A DNA stretch of 8,127 nucleotides, from contig JALWEZ010000189.1 in NCBI GenBank assembly GCA_027039165.1, forward strand, positions 1-8,127, given 5' to 3'. Each line of letters begins with the position of its first letter. The stretch's first letter is position 1. Source of the DNA: Candidatus Moraniibacteriota bacterium (GTDB lineage Bacteria > Patescibacteriota > Minisyncoccia > Moranbacterales > GCA-2747515). Under the pieces are notes generated by a model. It did no database searches, had not been told where the DNA came from, and worked only from the letters and a program-made list of their open reading frames with translations. Shown here in pieces: positions 1 through 6,976 of the stretch. The translations under genes and the position numbers were made by a program.

Positions 1-541
1 TAGTTGCATCATCTACTGCTAGCAGCAAACATTGTTCTTTTTCTAATCCTTCATCCGTGCACCTGCCCTCAAGCCAATCGTGATACGAACCATCAAATTG
101 CTCTAATTCGCCGTAGTATTCTTTTCTAGGCCTTTGTGAATAATGTTTCTTGTTTATTCTTCTTTTTCTAATTTTACTAAATCCTTCAGAAATTCTAATT
201 CTCCGCACCGTAGGATAACTAACCTTAATATTGTGAATTTCATTTAATTTTTCAAATGTCATTTGAGATGAAAAGTCACTATAATTATTTTGGATAATGC
301 TTATTATCTCTTTTCTTTTTTTATCAGGTAATTTTCTATTACTCTCCCTCCCTCTGCTTTTATGAATTACGCCCTTAATACCATATTTTATCACTCTCTT
401 TTTAATTCTTTTTATTTGCCTCACAGACAAGTCAAGTTTACGAGCAGCTTGAGTACCGTCTATTTCTTTGTTTATTAATTGCTTTATGATGTAATATCTC
501 TCTGATTCCATAATTGTCATAGTTATTTGCTTATTCTCCAT
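1..541 (-). CDS. IS1202/ISNCY-type DDE transposase, N-terminal part (runs off the left edge)
   Basis: Reading the minus strand from the ATG at 541 gives 180 uninterrupted codons to the window edge, so the C-terminal half is outside. Residues about 15-55 form a helix-turn-helix (TQAARKLDLSVRQIKRIKK), followed by a basic stretch (HKSRGRESNRKLPDKKRKE) and a second helical DNA-binding region to about residue 125. Residues 148-160 read EQFDGSYHDWLEG, and 172-180 read LLLAVDDAT. These match the first and second catalytic aspartate blocks (D150 and D177/D178) of ISNCY/IS1202-group RNase H-fold transposases, which cut and join insertion-sequence ends. The third acidic residue is off-window. An in-frame ATG at 550 is an alternative start; neither ATG has a Shine-Dalgarno sequence. 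The visible part is intact, with no frameshift or stop, so the element could be active. The family call is from motif recognition, not a search. Confidence 0.85.
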   Translation of the reverse strand, partial: MENKQITMTIMESERYYIIKQLINKEIDGTQAARKLDLSVRQIKRIKKRVIKYGIKGVIHKSRGRESNRKLPDKKRKEIISIIQNNYSDFSSQMTFEKLNEIHNIKVSYPTVRRIRISEGFSKIRKRRINKKHYSQRPRKEYYGELEQFDGSYHDWLEGRCTDEGLEKEQCLLLAVDDAT

Positions 542-581
542 AGTACACATGATTAATTTATTAACCTTATATACTAACAGG

Positions 582-643
582 TATGACATTTCTATTGAAC
601 ACCTACTATGACATTATCATTGATAACTAACACGTAGTCATAG
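582..643. repeat. Short direct and inverted repeats in the transposase leader
   Basis: Two 17-bp direct copies with a 25-bp period, TATGACATTTCTATTGA (582-598) and TATGACATTATCATTGA (607-623), differ at only three central positions. An inverted 7-mer, CTATGAC at 606-612 and GTCATAG at 637-643, adds a possible hairpin. Such subterminal repeats are consistent with transposase binding sites or a leader that limits transposase expression. Neither role can be shown from sequence alone. Confidence 0.5.
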
Positions 644-647
644 CACA

Positions 648-676
648 TTGCTTTAACTACGTATTTAGTATATCAT
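648..676 (+). promoter_or_regulatory. Weak candidate promoter for the repeat-gene pair
   Basis: TTGCTT (648-653) and TATCAT (671-676) are separated by 17 nt, each with two mismatches to sigma70 consensus. The site faces the first repeat gene with a leader of about 100 nt. If the insertion sequence extends to about 731, this promoter would be supplied by the element. No better candidate is visible between 700 and 781. Confidence 0.25.
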
Positions 677-694
677 ATAAACAGATATCGTCAA
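667..694 (-). promoter_or_regulatory. Sigma70-type promoter for the transposase
   Basis: On the minus strand, TTGACG (694-689) is followed after 16 nt by TATACT (672-667). Five of six bases match consensus at each box. Transcription would start near 660, leaving an untranslated leader of about 115 nt before the transposase ATG. That leader contains the short repeats at 582-643. Confidence 0.55.
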
Positions 695-713
695 CTGTTT
701 GAGAATAATATCA

Positions 714-731
714 ATTTTAGACAGGTTCTTA
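714..731 (+). repeat. Dispersed 18-bp motif, copy 1
   Basis: ATTTTAGACAGGTTCTTA matches copy 2 (4586-4603) at 16 of 18 positions in the same orientation, and copy 3 (3637-3654, inverted) at 15 of 18. It lies between the transposase promoter and the first repeat gene, where an insertion-sequence terminus would be expected. Confidence 0.55.
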
Positions 732-781
732 AACAGACTTTAACGTTTATTGTTTGTAATTTTAATCAAATAACATCTCAG

Positions 782-2230
782 ATGAAAAAGAAAACTTACA
801 AAAAATTAGGAATATCTATAATTATCGCATTATTTGTGCTAGTTATATATATCTATGATTTTACTCCCAAAAAAGACAGAGTCGACCTTAAGCTAAATAA
901 CTTCTTTGAAAATAGAGGACACGGTGACGGAGGCTATGTCTTTGACAAGGATTTAGATGGAAATGAGAGAATTAGGACTGATTATAATGTTTTGCAAAAC
1001 AAAGATAATGGTACTAGTCATTTTTATCCAAATATTGGTTTCAGAGCTATTAAAAAAGATGGTTCAATTTTCATACCTTTTAAAGAAGATAAAATTATCA
1101 AAAAAGATGAATATAAAACTATTTTTGGATTTCTAGGAGTGTTGAAGAAAGATGGTTCTATCGTAATGTTTTGGGATATAGGTGACAATGAAATACCGAT
1201 TCCAAAGGATAATGGGTATGTAAATGTTTTTTCAAATATAGGCGCTTTTGCAGCGCTTAAAGAAGACGGTTCCATTTTTTCTTGGGGAGATTTACAGTAT
1301 GGAGCAGGTGGCGCTATACCAGGTAATGATTATGTAAACATCTTTACAACTCATCGAGCTTTTGCAGCACTTAAAAAAGACGGGTCTATCACTACCTGGG
1401 GATATCTATATCCTGGAAATGGCTCATTGCTTCATAGTATAATTGGGGTCAAGAAACCTCCTAAAGACAACGGATATGTAAATATTTTCTCAACTTATTC
1501 AGCTTTTGCAGCGCTCAAAAAAGACGGTTCTATTACAGCGTGGGGAGATGAGGATTACGGAGGTAGAGGAGCTCCTAGAGATAAGGGATATGTAAATATT
1601 TTTTCAACTGACTCAGCTTTCGCAGCACTCAAAAATGATGGCTCTATCACAGCGTGGGGAAACAAAGGTTCTGAAGATAGTAAAGCCCCAACAGACAAAG
1701 GATATATAAATATTTTTTCAAATAGTGGTGCTTTTGCAGCGCTCAAAAATGATGGTTCTATCACAGCGTGGGGAGGAAAAAACTATGGAGGTAGTGGAGC
1801 TCCGACTGATAAAGGCTACGAAAAAATTTTTTCAACTGTTGCAGCTTTTGCCGCACTCAAAAATGATGGCTCTATCACAGCGTGGGGAGATGAGGATTAC
1901 GGAGGTAGTGGAGCTCCGACTGATAAAGGCTACGAAAAAATTTTTTCAACTCATTCAGCTTTTGCAGCGCTCAAAAAAGACGGCTCTATCACAGCGTGGG
2001 GAGATGAGGATTACGGAGGTAGTGGAGCTCCTAGGGATAAGGGCTATGTAAATATTTTTTCAACTGCAGATGCTTTTGCAGCACTTAAAAGTGATGGTTC
2101 TATTACGCTATGGGGAAATAAAGGATATATGGAATATGCAGATATTTTTTCAACTAAATCAACTTCAGAAACACCCAAAGAAGATGAATCTAGCACAGAA
2201 TCAGAAGATGGATATATATTTATGTACTAA
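782..2230 (+). CDS. Membrane-anchored RCC1/BLIP-II-like repeat protein, copy A (482 aa)
   Basis: Residues 1-8 are lysine-rich and 9-25 form one hydrophobic helix (LGISIIIALFVLVIYIY) with no lipobox, so this is probably a signal anchor with the rest outside the cytoplasm. Residues 27-80 are a charged linker. Then come ten propeller-type repeats. Repeats 1-2 (81-149) are divergent; repeats 3-9 (150-425) carry the core AFAALKKDGSITAWG; repeat 10 (426-455) is short. Repeats 5-9 are exactly 38 residues each, and repeat 4 has a 10-residue insertion. The tail 456-482 is Ser/Glu/Asp-rich and ends IFMY. Repeats of this length and core resemble RCC1-like and BLIP-II-type beta-propellers, which are binding scaffolds rather than enzymes, so a surface binding role is inferred. 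The ligand is unknown. The start is supported by the preceding 21 nt being conserved in copy B. No Shine-Dalgarno sequence is present. Confidence 0.85.
   Translation: MKKKTYKKLGISIIIALFVLVIYIYDFTPKKDRVDLKLNNFFENRGHGDGGYVFDKDLDGNERIRTDYNVLQNKDNGTSHFYPNIGFRAIKKDGSIFIPFKEDKIIKKDEYKTIFGFLGVLKKDGSIVMFWDIGDNEIPIPKDNGYVNVFSNIGAFAALKEDGSIFSWGDLQYGAGGAIPGNDYVNIFTTHRAFAALKKDGSITTWGYLYPGNGSLLHSIIGVKKPPKDNGYVNIFSTYSAFAALKKDGSITAWGDEDYGGRGAPRDKGYVNIFSTDSAFAALKNDGSITAWGNKGSEDSKAPTDKGYINIFSNSGAFAALKNDGSITAWGGKNYGGSGAPTDKGYEKIFSTVAAFAALKNDGSITAWGDEDYGGSGAPTDKGYEKIFSTHSAFAALKKDGSITAWGDEDYGGSGAPRDKGYVNIFSTADAFAALKSDGSITLWGNKGYMEYADIFSTKSTSETPKEDESSTESEDGYIFMY
1487..2056 (+). repeat. Five in-frame 114-bp tandem repeats in copy A
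   Basis: Residues 236-425 are five consecutive 38-residue units starting at 1487, 1601, 1715, 1829 and 1943. Within units the DNA is highly conserved: AAAGGCTACGAAAAAATTTT, for example, recurs from unit to unit and in copy B. By contrast, the two codons before the AFAAL core differ in nearly every unit (Tyr-Ser, Asp-Ser, Ser-Gly, Val-Ala, His-Ser). Confidence 0.85.
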
Positions 2231-2271
2231 TCTAGTTATTTTTAAATATATTTAATCAACTAACATCTCAG

Positions 2272-3639
2272 ATGAAAAAGAAAACTTATAAAAAATTAGG
2301 AATATCTATAATTATCGCATTATTTGTGCTAGTTATATATAGCTATGATTTTACTCCCAGAAAAGACAGAGCCGGCCTTAAACTCAATAACTTCTTTGAA
2401 AATAGAGGACACGGTGACGGAGGCTATGTCTTTGATAAGGATTTAGATGGAAATGAGAGAATTAGGACTGATTATAATGTTTTGCAAAACAGAAATAATG
2501 GTGTTAGTCATTTTGAAATGAATAGTGAGTTTATAGCTGTTAGAAAAAATGGTTCAATTACTCTGCCAATTATAGAAAATGTAACTAACAATAAAAAGGA
2601 AATTCTAGCAGATAATTATGAAACTATTTTTGGAGCTCTTGGAGCGATAAAGGAAGACGGTTCTATTGTAATATTTCGTGATAGACATAATAATATAGCA
2701 CCTCCAACAGATAATGGGTATGTAAATGTTTTTTCAAATATAGGCGCTTTTGCAGCACTTAAAGAAGACGGTTCCATTTTTTCTTGGGGAGATTTACAGT
2801 ATGGAGCAGATGGCGCTATACCAGGTAATGATTATGTAAACATCTTTACAACTAATCGAGCTTTTGCAGCACTTAGAAAAGATGGGTCTATCACTACCTG
2901 GGGATATCTATATCCTGGAAATGGCTCAGTGCTTCATAGTATAATTGGGGTCAAGAAACCTCCTAAAGACAACGGATATGTAAATATTTTTTCAAATTTT
3001 GAAGCTTTCGCTGCACTCAAAAAAGACGGCTCTATCACAGCGTGGGGAGATGAGGATTATGGAGGCAGAGGAGCTCCTAGAGATAAAGGTTATGTAAATA
3101 TTTTTTCAACTGACTCAGCCTTTGCAGCACTAAAAAAAGACGGCTCTATCACAGCGTGGGGAGATGAGGATTATGGAGGCAGAGGAGCTCCGACTGATAA
3201 AGGCTACGAAAAAATTTTTTCAACTGCTGGAGCTTTCGCTGCACTCAAAAAAGACGGCTCTATCACAGTGTGGGGAAATGAGGATTATGGAGGTAGTGGA
3301 GCTCCGACTGATAAAGGCTACGAAAAAATTTTTTCAACTGCTGGAGCTTTCGCTGCACTCAAAAATGACGGTTCTATTGTAACTTGGGGAAAAGAAGGTT
3401 TTGGAGGTAGTAAATCTCCGACAGATAAGGGATATGTAAATATTTTTTCAACTAATCAAGCTTTCGCTGCGCTCAAAAATAACGGTTCTATTACAGTGTG
3501 GGGTAGGGATAGTCTTTGGACAAATACTCCACCTGATAAAATATATGCAGATATTTTTTCAACTAAATCAACTTCAGAAACACCCAAAGAAGATGAATCT
3601 AGCACAGAATCAGAAGATGGATATATATTTATGTACTAA
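2272..3639 (+). CDS. Membrane-anchored RCC1/BLIP-II-like repeat protein, copy B (455 aa)
   Basis: This is a tandem paralogue of the gene just upstream, starting exactly 1490 bp after it and 41 nt after its stop, so the pair is probably co-transcribed. Its architecture is the same: signal anchor (9-25), charged linker, nine repeats and tail. Two repeats are divergent (81-153), seven have the AFAAL-KDGSI core (154-428), and four of these in a row (240-391) are exactly 38 residues. The last 27 residues are identical to copy A. It has one repeat fewer than A. Residues 81-148 differ strongly from A, while the DNA on both sides is almost identical, a mosaic pattern typical of recombination between copies. 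Function is unknown; a cell-surface binding propeller is the most reasonable inference. No Shine-Dalgarno sequence precedes the ATG. Confidence 0.85.
   Translation: MKKKTYKKLGISIIIALFVLVIYSYDFTPRKDRAGLKLNNFFENRGHGDGGYVFDKDLDGNERIRTDYNVLQNRNNGVSHFEMNSEFIAVRKNGSITLPIIENVTNNKKEILADNYETIFGALGAIKEDGSIVIFRDRHNNIAPPTDNGYVNVFSNIGAFAALKEDGSIFSWGDLQYGADGAIPGNDYVNIFTTNRAFAALRKDGSITTWGYLYPGNGSVLHSIIGVKKPPKDNGYVNIFSNFEAFAALKKDGSITAWGDEDYGGRGAPRDKGYVNIFSTDSAFAALKKDGSITAWGDEDYGGRGAPTDKGYEKIFSTAGAFAALKKDGSITVWGNEDYGGSGAPTDKGYEKIFSTAGAFAALKNDGSIVTWGKEGFGGSKSPTDKGYVNIFSTNQAFAALKNNGSITVWGRDSLWTNTPPDKIYADIFSTKSTSETPKEDESSTESEDGYIFMY
2989..3444 (+). repeat. Four in-frame 114-bp tandem repeats in copy B
   Basis: Residues 240-391 are four consecutive 38-residue units starting at 2989, 3103, 3217 and 3331, followed by a 37-residue unit. 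The two residues before the AFAAL core are Phe-Glu, Asp-Ser, Ala-Gly and Ala-Gly, then Asn-Gln in the last unit. Unit boundaries coincide with those of copy A, so unequal crossing-over between the genes would stay in frame. Confidence 0.85.
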
Positions 3640-3654
3640 TAACCTGTTTAAACT
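3637..3654 (-). repeat. Dispersed 18-bp motif, copy 3 (inverted)
   Basis: On the minus strand this reads AGTTTAAACAGGTTATTA, matching the other two copies at 15 of 18 positions. It overlaps the stop codon of copy B. The equivalent place after copy A has only CTAG in its stead, so the motif was gained by B or lost from A. Confidence 0.45.
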
Positions 3655-3664
3655 TATTATTTTT
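3637..3664 (+). terminator. Possible weak terminator after copy B
   Basis: TAATAA (3637-3642) and TTATTA (3654-3659) can pair around a loop containing the palindrome GTTTAAAC, followed by TTTTT (3660-3664). The stem is all A-T and therefore weak. Its place between convergent genes fits a terminator, but the call is tentative. Confidence 0.3.
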
Positions 3665-3681
3665 AGATATATCTACTTAGA

Positions 3682-4438
3682 TTATTTATCAAATTTAAAA
3701 CTATTTATAAATTTAATATAATCTTTTGAAAATGGGTTTCTGTTACCATTTACACTATTCCTTATTTTATATATTAAATTATTTTTTTCTATAAAAACAC
3801 TTGCATCGTGATAATACTCAGGCTTTCCCTTTAATCGCACAATAACTTTTTTAGCAGGAATTCCATTTATTTTAATGTCAGTAACTTCATATATGGTGTT
3901 TTTTGCATCATATTGCGGAAAATTAGTTTTATAATATTCATCGCTATCTTTTGCAAAAATACTTATAGCAAATCTACATGATTGAATTGGAACACCTGAC
4001 CCAAAAGATACTGAAAATATATTATTTGGCTCAAGTCTATCAATTTCAGACCCATGCGTTATTATCTTTGTAGGTACCTCTGCGCATGATGGCTCTGTTT
4101 CATCATGTTATTCAGGGTTCATTATAATTGTAAACACACATGTTTTTGCAGGATATCTCACACTAAAACCAAATTCTTCATTTTTATAAGTCTTCCAATT
4201 AGAAGTGTCAATGGAGCCGTCTTTGTTGTAAATAATTTCTTTTTTTATTTTCATCTGTATTTTTAGTATCAACGTTCTCATTACTTTCATCTCTCCCCTG
4301 TTTCTCAATTTTTTGCTCACTGTGAGTGTTCACAAGTCTCGGTGAATTTTGAATTCTCTCATTAATTTGCGCTATGTCTTGCTTGCAGTTAAAAACCTCT
4401 ACAGTCGTGTAGAGCAAAAGCCCAATAGCAAGTAGCAC
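3682..4438 (-). pseudogene. Broken gene for a membrane-anchored extracellular protein with a GFSVRYP motif
   Basis: Three pieces read as one protein. Piece 1, from a GTG at 4438, gives a hydrophobic helix (LLAIGLLLYT), then a charged linker ending DTKNTDENKK. The frame is lost at an A7 run (plus-strand T7, 4240-4246); skipping one A continues as EIIYNKDGSIDTSNWKTYKNEEFGFSVRYPAK. This piece meets TAA at 4108-4110, but the same frame then stays open for 141 more codons to TAA at 3682-3684, with coherent content (NGIPAKKVIVRLKG, YYHDASVFIEKNN, KDYIKFINSFKFDK). The reconstructed protein is about 250 residues with an N-terminal anchor and one extracellular domain. YKNEEFGFSVRYP resembles motifs seen in uncharacterised surface proteins of small uncultivated bacteria; function is unknown. 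Hydrophobic codons continue upstream of 4438 to a TAG at 4463-4465 with no ATG, so the start may be damaged too. Two or three lesions favour a pseudogene over recoding. Confidence 0.75.
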
Positions 4439-4612
4439 AACAATTGCAAAACAAAGTTTGAGCTAAGAGGACAAGTTTTTTTCTTATTTTTTGATATACA
4501 ATTTAAATATAATTTTTCTAAACTTTTTGTTTTCTAAACCCAATATCAGTGTATAGCACACAGCAAAAATTATCAAATTTTTGTCATTTTAAACAGGCTC
4601 TTATATCGCAAC
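4439..4612. other. Intergenic stretch upstream of the pseudogene
   Basis: This AT-rich stretch of about 170 bp contains the in-frame stop that limits the pseudogene at 4463-4465 and copy 2 of the dispersed motif. I see no clear promoter and no other gene. Confidence 0.5.
4586..4603 (+). repeat. Dispersed 18-bp motif, copy 2
   Basis: ATTTTAAACAGGCTCTTA lies between the pseudogene and the groEL terminator. With copy 1 it brackets the whole repeat-gene and pseudogene block as direct repeats; with copy 3 it brackets only the pseudogene as inverted repeats about 930 bp apart. Confidence 0.5.
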
Positions 4613-4638
4613 AAAAAAACAGAGTTATTATACTCTGC
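4613..4638 (-). terminator. Intrinsic terminator of groEL
   Basis: On the minus strand, CAGAG (4637-4633), an 8-nt loop TATAATAA and CTCTG (4624-4620) form a hairpin directly followed by T7 (4619-4613), 28 nt after the groEL stop. A T-rich run on the plus-strand side (4639-4650) means it could also work for transcripts arriving from the pseudogene side. Confidence 0.8.
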
Positions 4639-4665
4639 TTTTTGTTTTTTTAGATTTCTAGTAAA

Positions 4666-6324
<1,659 letters not shown>

Positions 6325-6352
6325 TTATACTAAATATATATTTTCCCAAAAA

Positions 6353-6379
6353 TTAGCAGTCTATATTCATGAGTGCTAA
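6353..6379 (-). promoter_or_regulatory. CIRCE operator (HrcA binding site) of groEL
   Basis: The plus strand reads TTAGCAGTC (6353-6361), nine spacer bases, then GAGTGCTAA (6371-6379). The classical CIRCE element is TTAGCACTC-N9-GAGTGCTAA, so only one arm base differs and the spacing is exact. It sits just downstream of the groEL -10 box, over the predicted transcription start, the usual position for repression by HrcA, which loses affinity under heat shock. Confidence 0.93.
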
Positions 6380-6388
6380 TCTACTATT

Positions 6389-6416
6389 ATTGTATTACTT
6401 TTTTAAAATTTGTCAA
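6389..6416 (-). promoter_or_regulatory. Sigma70-type promoter of groEL
   Basis: On the minus strand a perfect TTGACA (6416-6411) is followed after 16 nt by TACAAT (6394-6389). Transcription would start about 6382, immediately before the CIRCE element, leaving a leader of about 70 nt. Confidence 0.85.
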
Positions 6417-6438
6417 TATTTTGCAAAACAGGTTGAAT

Positions 6439-6467
6439 TTGTCAAAAATAAAATTAAAACGTACAAT
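6439..6467 (+). promoter_or_regulatory. Promoter of the thioredoxin-lipoprotein/lgt operon
   Basis: TTGTCA (6439-6444) and TACAAT (6462-6467) are 17 nt apart, each with one mismatch to consensus, giving a start near 6474 and a short leader of about 20 nt. A TATAAT at 6473-6478 is an alternative -10 box, but it has no partner at the right distance. The promoter is back to back with that of groEL, with 22 bp between the two -35 boxes. Confidence 0.55.
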
Positions 6468-6494
6468 TAAACTATAATTTATAAAATCTGTACT

Positions 6495-6971
6495 ATGAGA
6501 AAAATAATGGTTATTACATCTATATTTGTAATGGTTGTACTTGCGGGATGTGTAAACAATAAACAATTACCCAAAGAAAACGAAAATTTAACAGAGGAAA
6601 GAAGTACTCTTCCAAAAGATTTCTTAGGTAAACCAAGTGTCATAATATTTGCTGCAACTTATTGTGCTCACTGTCAAAAATCCATGCCTGAATTCGAAAC
6701 TAAAATTTGGAATAACTATCATGATAAAACAAATATATTTGTAAATGTAGTAGATAAAAGAGAGTTTGAACAAAAACGTATCAAACAAGGATTTCGCAAT
6801 GATTTAGATTTTGAAAAAATTACTGGTCATAAATGTGGTTATGTGCCTTCTTGGGTAATTCTTGATAAAGACGGTAATGTTGTAGATGAATCATGTGGAG
6901 GAAAAGGAGCTGATAACAAAACTAGAACTACACAAGACATAGAAACCAACCTCAAAAACCTTTTGAAATAA
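6495..6971 (+). CDS. Thioredoxin-fold lipoprotein with a CxxC motif
   Basis: This 158-residue protein starts with a lipoprotein signal peptide (MRKIMVITSIFVMVVLAGC), whose lipobox LAGC makes Cys19 the expected lipidated residue. A short charged linker leads to a thioredoxin-like domain: strand VIIFAATYCAHC with the redox pair Cys57/Cys60, the helix after it (QKSMPEFE), and YVPSWVILDKDG with the expected cis-proline at Pro118 followed by the usual Asp-x-x-Gly turn. It would act outside the cytoplasmic membrane in thiol-disulfide exchange. Two further cysteines, Cys114 next to the cis-proline loop and Cys134 after the last strand, are unusual and could form a second disulfide. It is the first gene of an operon with lgt, 5 nt downstream, whose product would lipidate it. 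Exact role (oxidase, reductase or isomerase) cannot be told. Confidence 0.85.
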   Translation: MRKIMVITSIFVMVVLAGCVNNKQLPKENENLTEERSTLPKDFLGKPSVIIFAATYCAHCQKSMPEFETKIWNNYHDKTNIFVNVVDKREFEQKRIKQGFRNDLDFEKITGHKCGYVPSWVILDKDGNVVDESCGGKGADNKTRTTQDIETNLKNLLK

Positions 6972-6976
6972 ATAAC

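Larger units (their letters stand above)
1..731 (-). mobile_element. Insertion sequence, 5' portion (IS1202/ISNCY-like), right boundary inferred
   Basis: The element includes the transposase at 1-541 and its upstream region. The right-hand boundary is uncertain. The transposase promoter at 667-694 must lie inside the element. The minus-strand sequence TAAGAACCTGTCTAAAAT (731-714) is the best candidate terminal repeat, because related copies occur elsewhere in the window and because DNA from 761 onward belongs to the tandemly duplicated unit of the next genes. The other end of the element is not in the window, so terminal inverted repeats and a target duplication cannot be confirmed. Confidence 0.4.
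542..781. other. Intergenic region between the divergent transposase and first repeat gene
   Basis: This 240-bp AT-rich stretch holds the transposase leader repeats, the transposase promoter, a possible plus-strand promoter (TTGCTT at 648-653, 17 nt, TATCAT at 671-676) that overlaps it on the opposite strand, a 6-bp inverted repeat AAACAG/CTGTTT (679-684 and 695-700), one copy of the 18-bp dispersed motif (714-731), and the 21-nt pre-start sequence (761-781) that is shared with the second repeat gene. No further gene is visible. Confidence 0.6.
761..3680 (+). repeat. Tandem gene duplication, 1490-bp period
   Basis: The duplicated unit begins before the coding region: TTTAATCAAATAACATCTCA (761-780) is repeated with one change at 2251-2270. 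It ends after the stop: TTATTTTTAAATATATTTA (2237-2255) resembles TTATTTTTAGATATATCTA (3656-3674) at 16 of 19 positions. The last 97 bp of the two genes before their stops (2134-2230 and 3543-3639) are identical, which points to recent duplication or ongoing gene conversion. Confidence 0.8.

Noticed and set aside
1024..1764. Minus-strand open frames within copy A
   Set aside because: Antisense shadows of the repeat coding sequence, with no homologous protein pattern.
1725..2255. Open frames in another phase inside the repeat genes
   Set aside because: They arise because the 114-bp repeat is free of stops in a second frame; the peptides merely repeat the shifted repeat sequence.
1487..3444. 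CRISPR-like array, because of regular direct repeats
   Set aside because: The repeats are 114-bp in-frame protein-coding units with no unique spacers and no cas genes.
4240..4246. Programmed frameshift at the A7 run
   Set aside because: The shift needed is +1 with no stop or structure arranged for it, and a further in-frame TAA downstream would still truncate the product.
3637..4603. Complete MITE-like element bounded by motif copies 3 and 2
   Set aside because: No target duplication is visible, and sequence right of copy 3 still resembles the region after copy A, so copy 3 is not a clean element edge. Kept only as one reading of the repeat finding.
6427..6438. Fourth copy of the dispersed motif (AAAACAGGTTGA)
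   Set aside because: Only the AAACAGGTT core matches, and the flanks differ; it lies just upstream of the groEL promoter and is probably chance.
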